This document shows positions 22,331-33,867 of a stretch of 64,000 nucleotides of DNA, in pieces (position 1 is the first letter of the stretch; each line of letters begins with the position of its first letter). The notes under the pieces are model-generated. The model saw only the letters and a program-made list of their open reading frames with translations, had not been told where the DNA came from and made no database searches. Location: positions 20,496,592-20,560,591 of the forward strand of contig ML661885.1 of NCBI GenBank assembly GCA_007570785.1, given 5' to 3'. The position numbers were made by a program, and so were the translations under genes. The DNA is from Antilocapra americana. Taxonomy: Eukaryota > Chordata > Mammalia > Artiodactyla > Antilocapridae.

Positions 22331-23723
22331 GGGGTAAAAAAGATTCAGGCTAAATCTTGTACTTAAAACCTAGCAAGGGTTGCTTTCTGAAGCTTTTTTT
22401 TTCATCTTGTGTATCCAAGTTCTTCTGGATCAAAAGATAAAGTGTTATACAGATCACGTAAATGGCACATACAGATTACATTTTAGAATTATTGTTCAAT
22501 GTCTTTTAAAAAGTCAGAAACACTCAGTGTCATATTCATAGCTTGTCCCTACCCTGTGGCTTGCTGGAGAATTAAATTGCAATCTGAAAACTTCAATAAG
22601 GCCCAGTTAAATTAGTACCTGTGTTTGTTTTTTGCTTTCTTGTCAAAAGGAAGATTAATGTCCCTTTTGTTTTGCCCTTAATACAGCTTTTCTTACAGGG
22701 ATCTGGTGTCTAAATCAAAATTCCATTTAGACTCAGAGAAAGTCACTAATATAATGATCTTTTCACCTCTCCTCTTGTTTCCCTCCCTCTTCATTTTTTT
22801 TTCCCAAGTAAGCAACGATTTACTCCTGTATAATCCTCCCTCCATACCCTCTTCAACCCTGTGATGCTGAATGCTATAATCTTGAGTCTCACTGCATAGG
22901 TGGGGGTGGAGGCGAAGAGCTCCACCAAAGTGGAAGCTAAGAGAAAACACCTGTAGGGTCATTTTACAAATGGAATCACTAAAAAGTAGTGCTTCTTGCT
23001 GGGTAATAGCAGAGAACCTTTAAATCATAAAAGTTAGAGACAGAAGACCCGTCAGGTCACCTTGTCCCCCTCCTATAGCAGCTTTATGCACTCCACATGA
23101 AATGACGCGAGCAGTGAAACACCTCAGGCAGCCCTGGGGAGACTCTACTGTCCATAATATGTCTTCCTGTTGAGAAATGTTGCTAAGAGCAGTCCAGCTT
23201 TTCTTTTGCCTAATTTCACAGTGTTCTGCTCTGCAAGAGCCTTTAAAAATGCAACCACCCTTTCTTTTGCTCCCCTGTCTTTAAAACCTATGACCTTGTA
23301 ATACTACAACATTGTTATTATCTTCCCTTGTAATTATTTGTGCTAAGCTATACAAATTTCCCTCTTAAAACACTGCCTTGGAAATCAGCCCTCATTGCTA
23401 AATTCATTTAAATCCCCACTGCTTTTCTAAAGGGTTATTCATTACACTCCCATTCACTCTAATTCAGGAACTATGTTTCATATAATTTTATTTTGTGTAT
23501 GTGTGTGCTTATAGAAATCAAGAAGTTTTGCTCATTTCTTATAGAAAATGACTATGGTGCTCAAGCCAGTGACTGGACCTCATGATTTCACCATGAATCA
23601 GAAACTTGCTGTCAGTTCCTAAAGCCATGATGAATTTTTTTTGCAAGATATCATTAGGTTTAGTATACCACAATTCTAGATTCTTCCTGGAATTTCAGTC
23701 TGCTCAAATTCAAGTATATATAT
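22331..23723. other. No gene recognised
   Basis: About 1.4 kb unassigned. The part near 23025-23070 resembles a very old mammalian repeat, but I cannot name it. Confidence 0.5.
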
Positions 23724-23930
23724 GGACTTCCCTGATGGCTCGTTGCTAAAGAATCTGCCTGTAATGCGAGAGACCTGGGTTTGATCCCTGAGTTGGGAAG
23801 ATCCTCTTTAGGAAGGCATGGCAACCCACTCCAGTAATCTTGCCTGAAGAAACCCCACGGACCGAGGAGCCTGGTGAGCTACAGTCATTGGGGTTGCAGA
23901 GTTGGACAGAACTGAGTAACTAAGCACAAA
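23724..23930 (+). mobile_element. Bov-tA-type SINE
   Basis: 'ggacttccctgatggctcgt' head, B-box ggtttgatccc, body and tail. TA-rich sequence lies on both sides, so the target duplication is blurred. Confidence 0.9.
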
Positions 23931-23934
23931 TGTA

Positions 23935-23957
23935 CATATATATATACATATATATGA
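23935..23957. repeat. (TA)-rich repeat behind SINE
   Basis: Imperfect tatata/catata run. Confidence 0.75.
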
Positions 23958-24169
23958 ATAAATAAACTGTTATTTAATGCCTCTTCCTCTGGGCAAAACC
24001 TGAGGATAGTTACATAACCGACTCTTGAATAAGATGTTCCATCTACATGTATTAATATTTAAAAATGCCGTGTGTTACGCTATCTTCTATAAGATAAAAT
24101 CTTCATTTTGCAGTTACAAAACTCACACTTCAGGTAGCTTGGAAATAGGGAGAAAAAAAAAATCTCCAC

Positions 24170-24526
24170 TAGGGGCTTCCCTGGTGGCTCAGTGATACTT
24201 CTTCCAGTGCAGGAGACGTAGGTTGGATCCTGATCCAGGAAGATCTCACTGGCGGCAGAGCCAGCTGAGCCCATGAGCCGTAGCTACTGAGCCTGCATTC
24301 TCGAGCCTGTGAGCAGCAGCTGCTGAGCCCATGTGCCACAACAACTAAGGCCCAGGCACCCTAGGGCCTTAGTTCTGCAACAAGAAAAGCCACCGCAATG
24401 AGAAGCCCACTCATGGCAACTAGAGAGTAGCCCCCATTCTCCACAACTGGAAAAAAAAAAAAAAAAAAACCTGTGCAGCAATGAGGACCTAGCACAGCCA
24501 TAAATAAATAAAATTATTTTTAAAAA
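24170..24526 (+). mobile_element. CHR-2 type cetartiodactyl SINE
   Basis: 'ggggcttccctggtggctca' head, repeated 'gagccgtagctactgagcc'-type modules, 'gcaacaagaaaagccaccgc', 'aatgagaagcccactcatgg' and an 'ataaataaataaaatt' tail. An A19-20 run at 24450-24468 sits inside the body. Confidence 0.9.
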
Positions 24527-24702
24527 TGACCCCATGGACTGTAGCCTGCCAGGCTCCTCTGTCCATGGGGATTCTCCAGGCAAGAATATAGGAGTGGGTT
24601 GCCATGCCCTCCTCCTGGGGATCTTCTCAACCCAGGGATCGAATCCAAGTCTCCCGCCTTACAGGTGGATTCTTTACCATCTGAGTCACCAAGGAAGCCC
24701 AC
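24527..24702 (-). mobile_element. Bov-tA-type SINE, antisense, adjoining the CHR-2 tail
   Basis: 'ccatggactgtagcctgcca' through 'gggatcgaatccaagtctcc' to 'ctgagtcaccaaggaagccc'. Its 3' portion is shortened, so it starts within the body directly at the A-rich CHR tail. Confidence 0.88.
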
Positions 24703-25289
24703 AAATGTGTTGGGGAGTGGGAAAACCCTCAGTTGAATCTTAAAGATCTGACTTCCATTCCAAAATAGCCTGCTAGTGGAAGGTGGAGAGGTTCTTGTGG
24801 TTATTTCTGTTTCTTCCACACTGGTTTCATCACCCCACCATGCTGCCCTCAAGTCCTACATTGCTTACCGCTTACTGTCCTGATCCAAGAAAGGACATGT
24901 AGACCTTCCCATAATGTCCAAGGGCAAGCATACAACATTTAAACAATACTGTGGTGAAGGATTTGAGGCAAACATAGGGACATATATAAAGGGAATCTTG
25001 CATGCAGATTATAACTTAAGTCCTTGGAATTATAGGTGTCATTCCATGTTAATTTTTGGCTTAGTCCAGTTGGATATTTTCTGTTTCACCCAGGTGTCCC
25101 AAATGTAGACACTATGATGCTTCATACTTAAGACTCTTCTGAATCTAAGAAGAGTGATGCTGAAACAGAAGATACTGAACCTAGCCTCGGAAAACCTGAC
25201 TGAAAGTAGGAGCTGAACTCTATTGCCCACACAGGACAGTGGAATCATGATGACAAGCTCTTATGACTGCTCTCAGAAGTGATTAGAAT
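24703..25289. other. No gene recognised
   Basis: Unassigned DNA. Opposing short frames at 24914-25108 and 25039-25248 have no motifs. Confidence 0.55.
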
Positions 25290-25303
25290 GCTTTGAGGTC
25301 AAT

Positions 25304-25497
25304 TGTTGTTGCGCTTTAGTTGTGTCTGACTCTATGCAGTCCTATGGACTGTAGCCGGCCAGGCTCCTCTATCCACGGGATTCTCCAGGAAAGAATACTG
25401 GACTGGGTTCCCATGCCCTCCTGCATGGGATCTTCTTGACCCAAGGATCAAACCCCGGTCTCCTGCATTGGCAGGTGGGTTCTTTACCATGGTGCCA
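25304..25497 (-). mobile_element. Bov-tA-type SINE, first of a tandem pair
   Basis: Antisense body and head; its far end ('accatggtgccattg') abuts the tail of a second SINE with no spacer. Left target copy gctttgaggtcaat at 25290-25303. Confidence 0.88.
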
Positions 25498-25708
25498 TTG
25501 TTGTTGTTGTTTAGTTGCTAAGTCTTATCTGACTGTTTTCGACCCCATAGACTATAGCCTGCCAGGCTCCTCTGTCCATGGCATTTCCCAGACAAGAAAT
25601 CTGGAGTGGATTGCAATTTCCTTCTCCAGGGGATCTTCCTGACCCAGGAATCAAACCCAGGTCTCCTATATTGGCAAGCTAGTTCTTTACCACTGAACTA
25701 CCAGGGAA
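25498..25708 (-). mobile_element. Bov-tA-type SINE, second of a tandem pair
   Basis: (TTG)n tail at 25498-25513, body and full antisense head to 'ctaccagggaagc'. The right target copy gctttgggtcaat (25709-25721) pairs with the copy left of the first SINE, one base deleted. Confidence 0.9.
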
Positions 25709-25721
25709 GCTTTGGGTCAAT

Positions 25722-26979
25722 AGCACAACATAAAACAAAACCCCCAACAAACTTGTCTCAGATCTCACTACTGTAAAAGGAAAGAAGGGACAGGAAAGGT
25801 GTTGCTGGAGCAGTGCAGAGAGAAGATTAGGGAGAATTGACTGGGTCTGGAGAGACAGAGAGGAGGGAGAGAGAATTATGTGTTTAGTGGTTGCCATGTA
25901 GGCATATACATGATGCCCATTATCTCATTTACTCATTACTGAAATGATATGCAGGTACATAAACAGAAAACAGCTCTGTCTGACTCCTGGGCTCATATCT
26001 TTCTATCCATACACCCCTTCACCATTTTTCAAAGACATGAGATTAATGAGACAATAATGTTGGTAAAGTGTTTCAATTTCCTTTGAGAAAAAGTCATAAA
26101 ATGTTATTGTAACTCTTATTATGGAAACTCAATGAATGCTTTAGTAGTGCCATTGATGTAACTAATATTGCTCTCATTTATTTCATTTAGAGAAATAAAA
26201 GTCTAAAAATAGGAACAAGCATATTTATTGGCTTTTTACTTAGCTTAACTACAACTTTTTGCAGATGAGGGTCTTGAAGGCAAAATCTGTAAGCAAGGAC
26301 GCAGATGGTCTGAGGGGTAAACGTGAGAACCTCACATCATCCAGGAGATGCTCCTTCCAAAGTTTGATTCTCCCAAGGAGTGAGGAAGGTGGATTAATAT
26401 GAAAGGCCTCAAACAATCTGCTCAGTCTATAATTGTTAAGGAAAAATGTAGCAATAATTCTACTTTCTATGGAAATAACAATGGGCTCAATTCAGATAAT
26501 TTTCTTCTCCAGGAAGACAGATATTTCCCCGTTTTCTATGAAAGGGGTTAATTGTGTTAATTATGAAAAACAAAATGATGTAAAGGACAGTAGGGCATTG
26601 TAAAGGCACATCGAGTTATGCACATGTTCATGTACAAACAAGAACCCTGGTATGACTTCTCCTAGTTTTGCCATTTATCAGAGGTTTTTTGTATTGGGCA
26701 ATCATTCAGTTCTTCAATATCACCAGCTGCAACTGTCATAAAATTAAAAAAAAAACTCAACATTCAAAAAAAAAAAAAAAAAGAATGGAAACACGAGAAT
26801 TTGACCCAAGGATTTAATGTGGCTATTATAGGTTTAATTATTATTTGTCTAAGCTTGGACTTTATTATGTTCAGATGTTTTCAACATACTCTAAATTTTT
26901 TTTTAATTAGTAGAATTCTACACTTTGTTCAGTCATGTTGCTAAGTGACTGGACCTTGCACAGAAAGAAATGTTAATAT
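25722..26979. other. No gene recognised
   Basis: About 1.25 kb, with an A17 run at 26766-26782. Nothing coding or repetitive that I can name. Confidence 0.55.
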
Positions 26980-27090
26980 GATCATTCTGTTGTTTTTAGA
27001 GATGAAAACTGAGGCCTCGGGAGACTAAGTCAAGTGTTTCAACCAAGGTTCCACCACTAGGAAAGTGGCAGGAGATGGTACAGGATGGGG
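26980..27090 (-). mobile_element. MIR core fragment, antisense
   Basis: 'gatgaaaactgaggcctcgg' and 'ccactaggaaagtggcagga' are antisense MIR core text. Diverged. Confidence 0.65.
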
Positions 27091-27954
27091 TCAGAGTTTA
27101 AAAAATCTTACACCTCAGACTGGGGAGTTTGGATTTTCTTCTGTAGGCAGCAGAGGCTTTCAAACTGAGAAGTAATATGACCAATTATTTGTCTTTTGAA
27201 GAAAAGAAATCTAGAGATGAGATGTATGATGGTCTTGACAAAGAAACTCTCAAGAATTTTATTCTGGATGTTAAGTTGCAGAGCTGTCAACAGCCCCAGT
27301 GACCTGAGATGAGAATTCTCCCTGGTGAGTGGATAGGAGACACAAGACAGATGAACAGGAGAAAAAACAATTTTGTTTCTATGTATTGAAGTCCCATAGA
27401 AATAGGACCCCCACAGTGACCATAAAAGGCTGTTTATATGTAATTTTTAGACAAAGAAACAATTATTTGTGAAGATTTAACAAAACAAAGGGGCTTATAC
27501 TTGGGGGTAGCAGACTAAGAAGGAATTAACAAAGTTTGTTTACACCACTTTCTTAGCCTTGAATTCCATGGCTGTAGTGATGAGATTGCTTTCCATATCC
27601 CTGGCATAGGGAGCATACCTTCATGTGGGAGATTTATTTCCTCCTTTCAAGGGGAAAGAGTTGGGTCAGAGTGTGGTTGCCTTAATAATTTCCCCTAACT
27701 GTCTGTTTCTTATGACACTTCAATTCAAAATAATCCATATGCCATTGAGGCATATTTTGGGGGCAGCTGGCCCTGAGCCTCAACAGTGGTATGTCATTAA
27801 GTTAATTTGAGAACACAGATGTTTAAAACTCCTTTCACTGACTGTCTTCCATGCACTAAGAGTTACTTAGGAACCTGGCATAAGATGACTGAGAAACACT
27901 TCCTGTCATCAAGAATCTCTGTGTTGGGCTGGGCAGACATAGGATTAAAAGTCA
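27091..27954. other. No gene recognised
   Basis: Unassigned. The stretch 27250-27287 resembles the 21-bp repeat array at 29870-29920. Confidence 0.5.
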
Positions 27955-29466
27955 ATTTCAGTTCAGTCACTCTGATTGGTCCAAGTCTTTGCGACCCCAT
28001 GGACTGCATCACACCAGGCTTCCCTGTCCATCACCAGATTCCAGAGCTTGATCAAACTCATGTCCATCAAGTTGGCTATGCCATGCAACCACCTCGTCCT
28101 CTGTCATCCCCTCTCTTCCCTTCAATCTTTCCCAGCATCAGGGTCTTTGCTGATGAGTCAGTTCTTTGCATCAGTTGGCCAAAGTATTGGAGCTTCAGCT
28201 TCAGCATCAGTCTTCCCAATGAATATTCAGGACTGATTTCCTTTAAGATTGACTGGTTGGATCTCCTTGCTGCTCAATGGACTCTCAAGAGTCTTCTCCA
28301 ACATCACAGTTAAAAAGCATCAATTCTTCAGTGCTCAGCTTTCTTTATAGTTCAACTCACACAGCCATACATGACTACTGAAAAAACTATACCCTTGACT
28401 AGACGGACCTTTGTCAGTAATGTCTCTGCTTTTTAATATACTGTCTAGGTTGGTCATAATTTTTCTTCCAAAGAGGAAGAGTCTTTTAATTTCATGGCTA
28501 CAGTCACCATCCTTGATGAATTTGGAGCCCAAGACACTGATTCTATCGTTTCCCCCTCTCTTTGTCATGAAGTGATTGGACCAGATGCTATGACCTTAGT
28601 TTTTTGAATCTTGATTTTTAAGCCAACTTTTTCACTCTCCTCTTTCACTTTCATCAAGAGACTCTTTAGTTTCTCTTTGCTTTCTGCCATAAGGGTGATG
28701 TCAGCTGCATATCTGAGGTTATTGATATTTCTCCTGGCAATCTTGATTCCAACTCGTGCTTCATCCAGCCTGGCACTTCTGCATATAAGTTAAATAAGCA
28801 GGGTGACAATATACAATCTTGACATACTCCTTTCCCAATTTGGAACCATTTCGTTATTCCATGTCGGGTTCTGTTGCTTCTTAACCTGCATACATATTTT
28901 TCAGGAGGCAGGTAAGGAGGTCTCGTATTCCCAGCTCTTGAACCATTTTCCAGTTTGTTGTGATCCACACAGTCAAAGGCTTTAGCATAGTCAATGAAGC
29001 AGAAGTAGATATTTTTCTGAAATTCTCTTGCTTTTTCTATGATCAAATGGATATTGGCAATTTGATCTCAGGTTCCTCTGCCTTTTCTAAATACACCTTG
29101 AACATCTGGAAGTTCTTAGTTCATGTACTGTTGAAGCCCAGCTTGGAGAATTTTGAGCATTACTTTGCTAGTGTGTGAGATGAGTGCAATTGTGCAAAAG
29201 TTTGAACATTCCTTGGCATTGCCTTTCTTTGGAATTGGAATGAAAACTGACCTTTTCCAATCTGTGGCCACTGCTGAGTTTTCCATATTTGCTGGCATGT
29301 TGAGTGCATCACTTTCACAGCGTCATCTTTTAGGATTTGTGATAGCTGGAATTCCATCACTCCCACTAGCTGTATTTGTAGTGATGCTTCCTAAGACCCA
29401 CTTGATTTTGTATTCCAGGATGTCTGACTCTAGGTGAGTAATCACACAACCATGATTATCTGAGTC
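27955..29466 (-). mobile_element. BovB LINE, about 1.5 kb, 5'-truncated
   Basis: Antisense BovB from the 'cagttcagtcac' tail through the RT to the segment upstream of the RT fingers. It continues a few bases past the nested plus-strand BovB at about 29800. Several indels break the frame: open pieces at 28335-28568, 28666-29046 and 29116-29366. Confidence 0.93.
28335..29366 (-). pseudogene. BovB reverse transcriptase, frameshifted
   Basis: Motif A (YAKAFDCVDHNKL) and the CILSPCLFN block are readable in the piece at 28666-29046, and IPIPKKGNAKECSN upstream at 29116-29298. The YADD region is disrupted: around 28690-28710 the local frame gives no YADD and the 'gtgtc' text is altered to 'gtgatgtc'. 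The copy is dead. Confidence 0.85.
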
Positions 29467-29792
29467 CCTTGGACTGCAAGAAGATCCAACCAGTCCATCC
29501 TAAAGGAGATCAGTCCTGGGTGTTCATTGGAAGGACTGATGTTGAAGCTGAAACTCCAATATTTTGGCCATATCATGCAAAGAATTGACTCATTGTAAAA
29601 GATCCTGATGCTTGGAAGGATAGGGAGCAGGAGGAGAAGAGAACAACAGAGGATTAGATGGTTGGATGGTATCACTGACTCAATGGAGATGAGTTTGGGT
29701 GAACTCCAGGAGTTGGTGATGGATAGGGAGGCCTGGCGTGCTGTGATTCATGGAGTCACAAGAGTCAGACATGACTGAACTGAACTGAACAG
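29467..29792 (+). mobile_element. BovB LINE 3' end inserted near the 5' end of the opposing BovB
   Basis: Sense tail from 'cttggactgcaagaagatcc' to 'gactgaactgaactgaacag'. Flanked by tgagtcc (29460-29466 by one-base register, and 29793-29799), which fits a 7-bp duplication of the minus-strand BovB text. Low divergence. Confidence 0.9.
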
Positions 29793-29869
29793 TGAGTCCA
29801 TGCTATAGAACACTAAACATGTTTTCTCTCTGATGGAGTTCTATGAAGTATATTCTATGCATGAAGAAA

Positions 29870-29920
29870 GGTGTCAAGAATTTTGTCCTAGGTGTTAAGA
29901 ACTTTGTTCTAGGTGTTAAG
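29870..29920. repeat. 21-bp tandem repeat, about 2.4 units
   Basis: The unit ggtgtyaagaaytttgtycta occurs at 29870-29890 and 29891-29911, with a partial third unit to 29920. It sits between two BovB copies. Confidence 0.85.
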
Positions 29921-29994
29921 TTGGAGCTGTACAGTATCAAAATTTATTTTTTCCAGGATACGACTGGGAATTTGGATTTAACAGGCTGGAAAAT

Positions 29995-30955
29995 AGATGA
30001 AAACTAAGTGAAGAGGAAAGAAAGAGCCTATTGATGAAGGTGAAAGAGGAGAGTGAAAAAGCTAGCTCAAAATTCAACATCAAAAAGCAAAGAAAATGGC
30101 ATCTGGTCCCAATACTTTGTGACAAACAGATGGGGAAACAGCAGAAACAGTGACAGACTATTTCTTGGTCTCAAAAATCACTGAGGATGGGGATTGCAGC
30201 CATTAAATTAAAAGGCTCTTGCTCCTTGGAAGAAAAGCTATGACAAAACCCTGCTGCTGATGCTGCTTAGTTGCTTCAGTTGTGTCCAGCTCTTTGAGAC
30301 CCTATGGACCACAGCCTGCCAGGTTCCTCTGTCCATGGGATTCTCTAGGCAGGAGTACTGGAGTGGGTTGCCATGCCCTCCTCCAGGGGATTTTCCCAAA
30401 CCAGGGACGAAACTCAAATCTCCTGCATTGCAGGCAGATTCTTTACTGCTGAGCCACCAGGGAAGCTCTAGAGAGTATTAAAAAGCAGAAACATCACTGT
30501 GCCAACAAAGGTCCGTATAGCTATGCTTTTTCCAGTAGTCATGTATGGATATGAGAATGGACCATAAAGAAAGCTGAGTGCTTAAGAATTGATGCTTTCA
30601 AATTGCAATGCTGGAGAAGACTGTTGAGAGTGTTTTGGACTGCAAGGAGATCAAACCAGTCAATCTTAAAGGAAATAAACTCTGAATATTCATTGGAAGG
30701 ACTGATGCTGAAGCTGAAACTCCAATACTTTGGCCACATGATGCAAAGAACTGACTCATTGGAAAAGACTGATGCTGGGAAAGATTGAAGGCCAGAGAAG
30801 AAGGGGATATTGGAGGATTAGATGGTTAGATGACATCACTAATTCAATGGACATGAATTTGAGCAAGCTCCAAGAGATAGTGAAAGACAAGGAATGTGGT
30901 TTGCTGCAGGCCACGTGATCCCAGAGTCAGACAGGACTGAGTGACTGAACAACAG
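29995..30955 (+). mobile_element. BovB LINE 3' part with nested SINE
   Basis: Sense BovB from 'aactaagtgaagaggaaa' to 'cagacaggactgagtgactg'. It is interrupted by an antisense SINE at about 30251-30468. Many substitutions and indels make it clearly older than the copy at 29467. Confidence 0.9.
30251..30468 (-). mobile_element. Bov-tA-type SINE nested in BovB
   Basis: 'ctgctgctgatgctgcttag' start, antisense body, antisense head to 'gagccaccagggaagctct'. BovB continues with 'gtattaaaaagcagaaacat'. Confidence 0.9.
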
Positions 30956-31595
30956 CAAAGACATAATTGAAATTTGCTTATAGCTAAAAGCAGTGTAAGC
31001 GTATTTCCAAGGTAGAATCTTTGGTCCAAGTTTTAGAGCTCTCTAGTGTGGGAGGCTAATGCACAGAGAATGGACAAAGCCAGCAAAAGAAAGAATAGGA
31101 ATGATCACATGATCACTAGACAATGGAGACAGTGGAAGACAGATATCAGGATAGATTACTAGAAAGAGTCAGTAAGAGTGAACAATGCTAAGTACTGCAA
31201 GGAAGGTATGTGCAACTGAAAGTAGGTGATTAAATTTAGCAACTCAAAGATTCTTGTTGATTTGGGTGAGAACAATTTCTATTGTCTGATAGTGAAGATA
31301 GCCACACTGTAAAAGATTGAGAACAAAAAGTCATGCAAAGAGTGACTGATAATTTCTGTTTGAAGAAGGTAATTCATAGAAGAACATTGTCGTCTGTGAA
31401 TGCCAGATCATCAGACAGAACTTGAAGACTAATTTTTAAGAAAGGAATGGAAGAGATCATTGCAGCTACCATTCTTACAAATGATCAAAGTTAAGTCTGT
31501 GGATTGGGTTGGTCAATCAAAGTGACTTGTATTTCAGCTCCATCAGAATTACACATATTAGCATTGCAAATATTAGCAATGTAACCTTAATATGC
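30956..31595. other. No gene recognised
   Basis: Unassigned, purine-rich in places. Confidence 0.55.
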
Positions 31596-31670
31596 TTTCA
31601 TTCATTAACTCTCTCATTCTCATTTGTTCAGTAAACATTAAGCACTTGCTAAGTGCTGTGCATGCAGATC
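31596..31670 (-). mobile_element. Possible L2 end, antisense
   Basis: 'ttcattcattaactctc' followed by 'gtaaacattaagcacttgct' and 'aagtgctgtgcatgc' fits the antisense L2 terminus. Short, so only tentative. Confidence 0.45.
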
Positions 31671-31961
31671 TGTAAGTATGTGTAAGTGTTGGTATGTGTT
31701 CAGAGGGATGGAGGACAAGATGCGTGTTAGGAGGGAAGGCTGACATGGAAGTCTGCCAAGCACATATTGTTGATCACAACGTTATAAAGCCAGAGAAAGC
31801 AAAAGGACAATGCCTGATCATTCAATTGTGTCAAGTCTAGTGGGGCTAGAGTGTATAAGGACTCATGGGACACAGTCTTGTTATTGGCAGGAGATAGAAA
31901 ACCCCAGTTCAGGACATAATGATGGAGGCTAGCTTGGATGAGACTTTATTTTTTAAAAGTT

Positions 31962-31976
31962 AAAAAATAACTCTAT
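31962..31976. repeat. Target-site duplication, left copy
   Basis: aaaaaataactctat, identical to 32298-32312. Confidence 0.93.
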
Positions 31977-32296
31977 TGGAATTTAGAAAGATGGCAGCGA
32001 GAACCCTGCATGTGAGACAGCAAAAGGAACGCAGACATATAGAACAGACTCGTGGACTCTGTGGATGAGGGCAAGGGTGGGATGATATGGGAGAATGGCA
32101 TTGAAACATGTTAATTATCATATGTGAAATCAATCGCCAGCCCAGGATTGATGCTCGGGGCTGGTGCACCGAGATTTCCCAGGGGGAGGGAATCGGGAGG
32201 GAGGTGGGAGGGGGGTTCTGGAGGGGGAGCATATGTAAACCCATGGTGGTTTCATGTCATTGTATGGCAAAACCAATAAAAAAAAAAAAAAGAAAG
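31977..32296 (+). mobile_element. Young ruminant L1 3' end, 5'-truncated
   Basis: About 300 bases of L1 3' UTR ('gagggcaagggtgggatgat', 'agaatggcattgaaacatgt', 'atggcaaaaccaataaa') ending in an A-rich tail (aaaaaaaaaaaaagaaagaaa). A perfect 15-base target duplication flanks it. The perfect duplication and the kept tail imply a recent insertion. Confidence 0.95.
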
Positions 32297-32297
32297 A

Positions 32298-32312
32298 AAA
32301 AAATAACTCTAT
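32298..32312. repeat. Target-site duplication, right copy
   Basis: Identical to 31962-31976, directly behind the A-tail. Confidence 0.93.
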
Positions 32313-33622
32313 ATCTACAACACGACTTTTTAGGATCAGTACTAGCAATACTAACATCACATGTTATCTTCTCTGAAAATCTGCATAACATTGTATATAT
32401 GAACGTGGGATGCATATTCCATACAAAAGTAATTTTATTTACAAATTTCAGTATTCTCAAGTTAATATTTCATTATTTTATATTTTTTATATTTTCTTAT
32501 TGGAAACAGTTGTTACAATGCTTGTGCATGAAGGTAGAATTGTTTCCTGTGTAAAGTTGCTGATTAAGATGGTTCAAGTAACAGCAGGTTTCTCCTTGGA
32601 CCCTGAGCCAGTTCAGGTAATGTAACTGCCTGTGAAACAAATGTCCTGCCATGTACTGGAAAATGGTCTAAACTACAGTGAGTACAGCTCTATGAACTCT
32701 CTACAGCAATCATTTCTTAGGAAGGAGAGTTAAAAAAAAATAAAGGAAACATGTCATAAAAAGGAAAAGTGAAATGAATGGAAGTCAGAGAAAGGCTGGG
32801 GAAGGAGGAAGAGGGAGCAGGGCCAACAGGAAGTCCTGGATGAAAAAGCACAGGATGAGAACCTCTTTGTTATGTCTGGCTTCAGCACGACCAGTTTGAA
32901 TAAACATGAAGCACTACTTTGTTTCCGGTTTTCCTATTGTAGCAGATGGTATGTGAAGTGTTAATGCATTGTAGATTAAAACTTGAGACACTGAACAACA
33001 CATATGGCTTTATTTTCCTGTAATGCTCCTTGCCCCTAAAGAGAGGAAACAGGGATGTTCTGCACAGAAAAACAGAAAGCTAATATAGAATTTTCAACTT
33101 CTAATGTAAAATGTGTTTGCATTTGTGTGGTTGAGATGTGAGAAGGATCCCTGAGAAATGTGGGGGAGAAAGAAAACTGACATGTTCTTTATGAGGGTCT
33201 TCTTAGAAACTTCCTAACACAGCCCCCGACCTCATTTGAAGATGAGAAAAAGGTGCTTCAAGTTGTTCTCCACATTCCATAAGAACTTCTCACAGAGCCC
33301 GACAGGCCCTGGTGTGATCTGGGGGATGTAACGACATATGCCTGACTTCCGGGCTGATGTGTTTATTGATAGCTAAGAAGCCATTTTGGGATCAGTCTCA
33401 ACTACCTCAAAGGTGGAATGATGGAAGGGGAAGACATCTTGAGATGACGCCTTTCAAGAGTGTTTTCTGCATGGAATGATGGGAACACTTCAGATAGAGT
33501 GTGGGGATGGAGTTCCAGGTACAGAAGCTCAAGGTAAAGGTGCTTTACTTTTTAAGCTGTCAGCCAGATGGAAGGCGGCATTTCCAACTCCATGAAACTG
33601 CGATCAAAAATTCACTTTAAGA
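32313..33622. other. No gene recognised
   Basis: About 1.3 kb, somewhat GC-richer than neighbours around 32780-32900 and 33280-33540. No dispersed repeat named and no supportable exon. Confidence 0.55.
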
Positions 33623-33633
33623 TCGATGCTTCT

Positions 33634-33856
33634 GCTGCTACTGCTCAGTTTCTCAGTGGTGTCCGATTCTTTGTGGCCCCATGTACTATAGCCTGCCAAG
33701 CTCCTTTGCCCATGGAATTTTCCAGGCAAGAATACTGAATGGGGTACCATTTCCTATCCAAAGGAATCTTCCCGACCTAGGGATCGAACTCGCTTCTCTT
33801 GGGTCTCCTGTATTGGTAAGCAGATTCTTTACCAGTAGCGCCACCTGAGAAGTCCT
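33634..33856 (-). mobile_element. Bov-tA-type SINE, antisense, with duplication
   Basis: Antisense body, then a head with the extra 'cttctcttgggtctcctgta' segment. Flanks tcgatgcttct (33623-33633) and tcgatgtttct (33857-33867) are an 11-bp duplication with one mismatch. Confidence 0.92.
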
Positions 33857-33867
33857 TCGATGTTTCT

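Noticed and set aside
27807..28313. 168-codon plus-strand frame
   Set aside because: Mostly the antisense of a BovB 3' end starting at 27955; the unique first part has no support.
29467..29792. Twin-priming inversion within one BovB
   Set aside because: The inverted piece has its own 3' tail and flanking tgagtcc copies, so it is a separate insertion.
32108..32554. 148-codon plus-strand frame
   Set aside because: Runs through an L1 3' UTR and its A-tail (a run of Lys codons) into unrelated DNA, so it cannot be a real gene.
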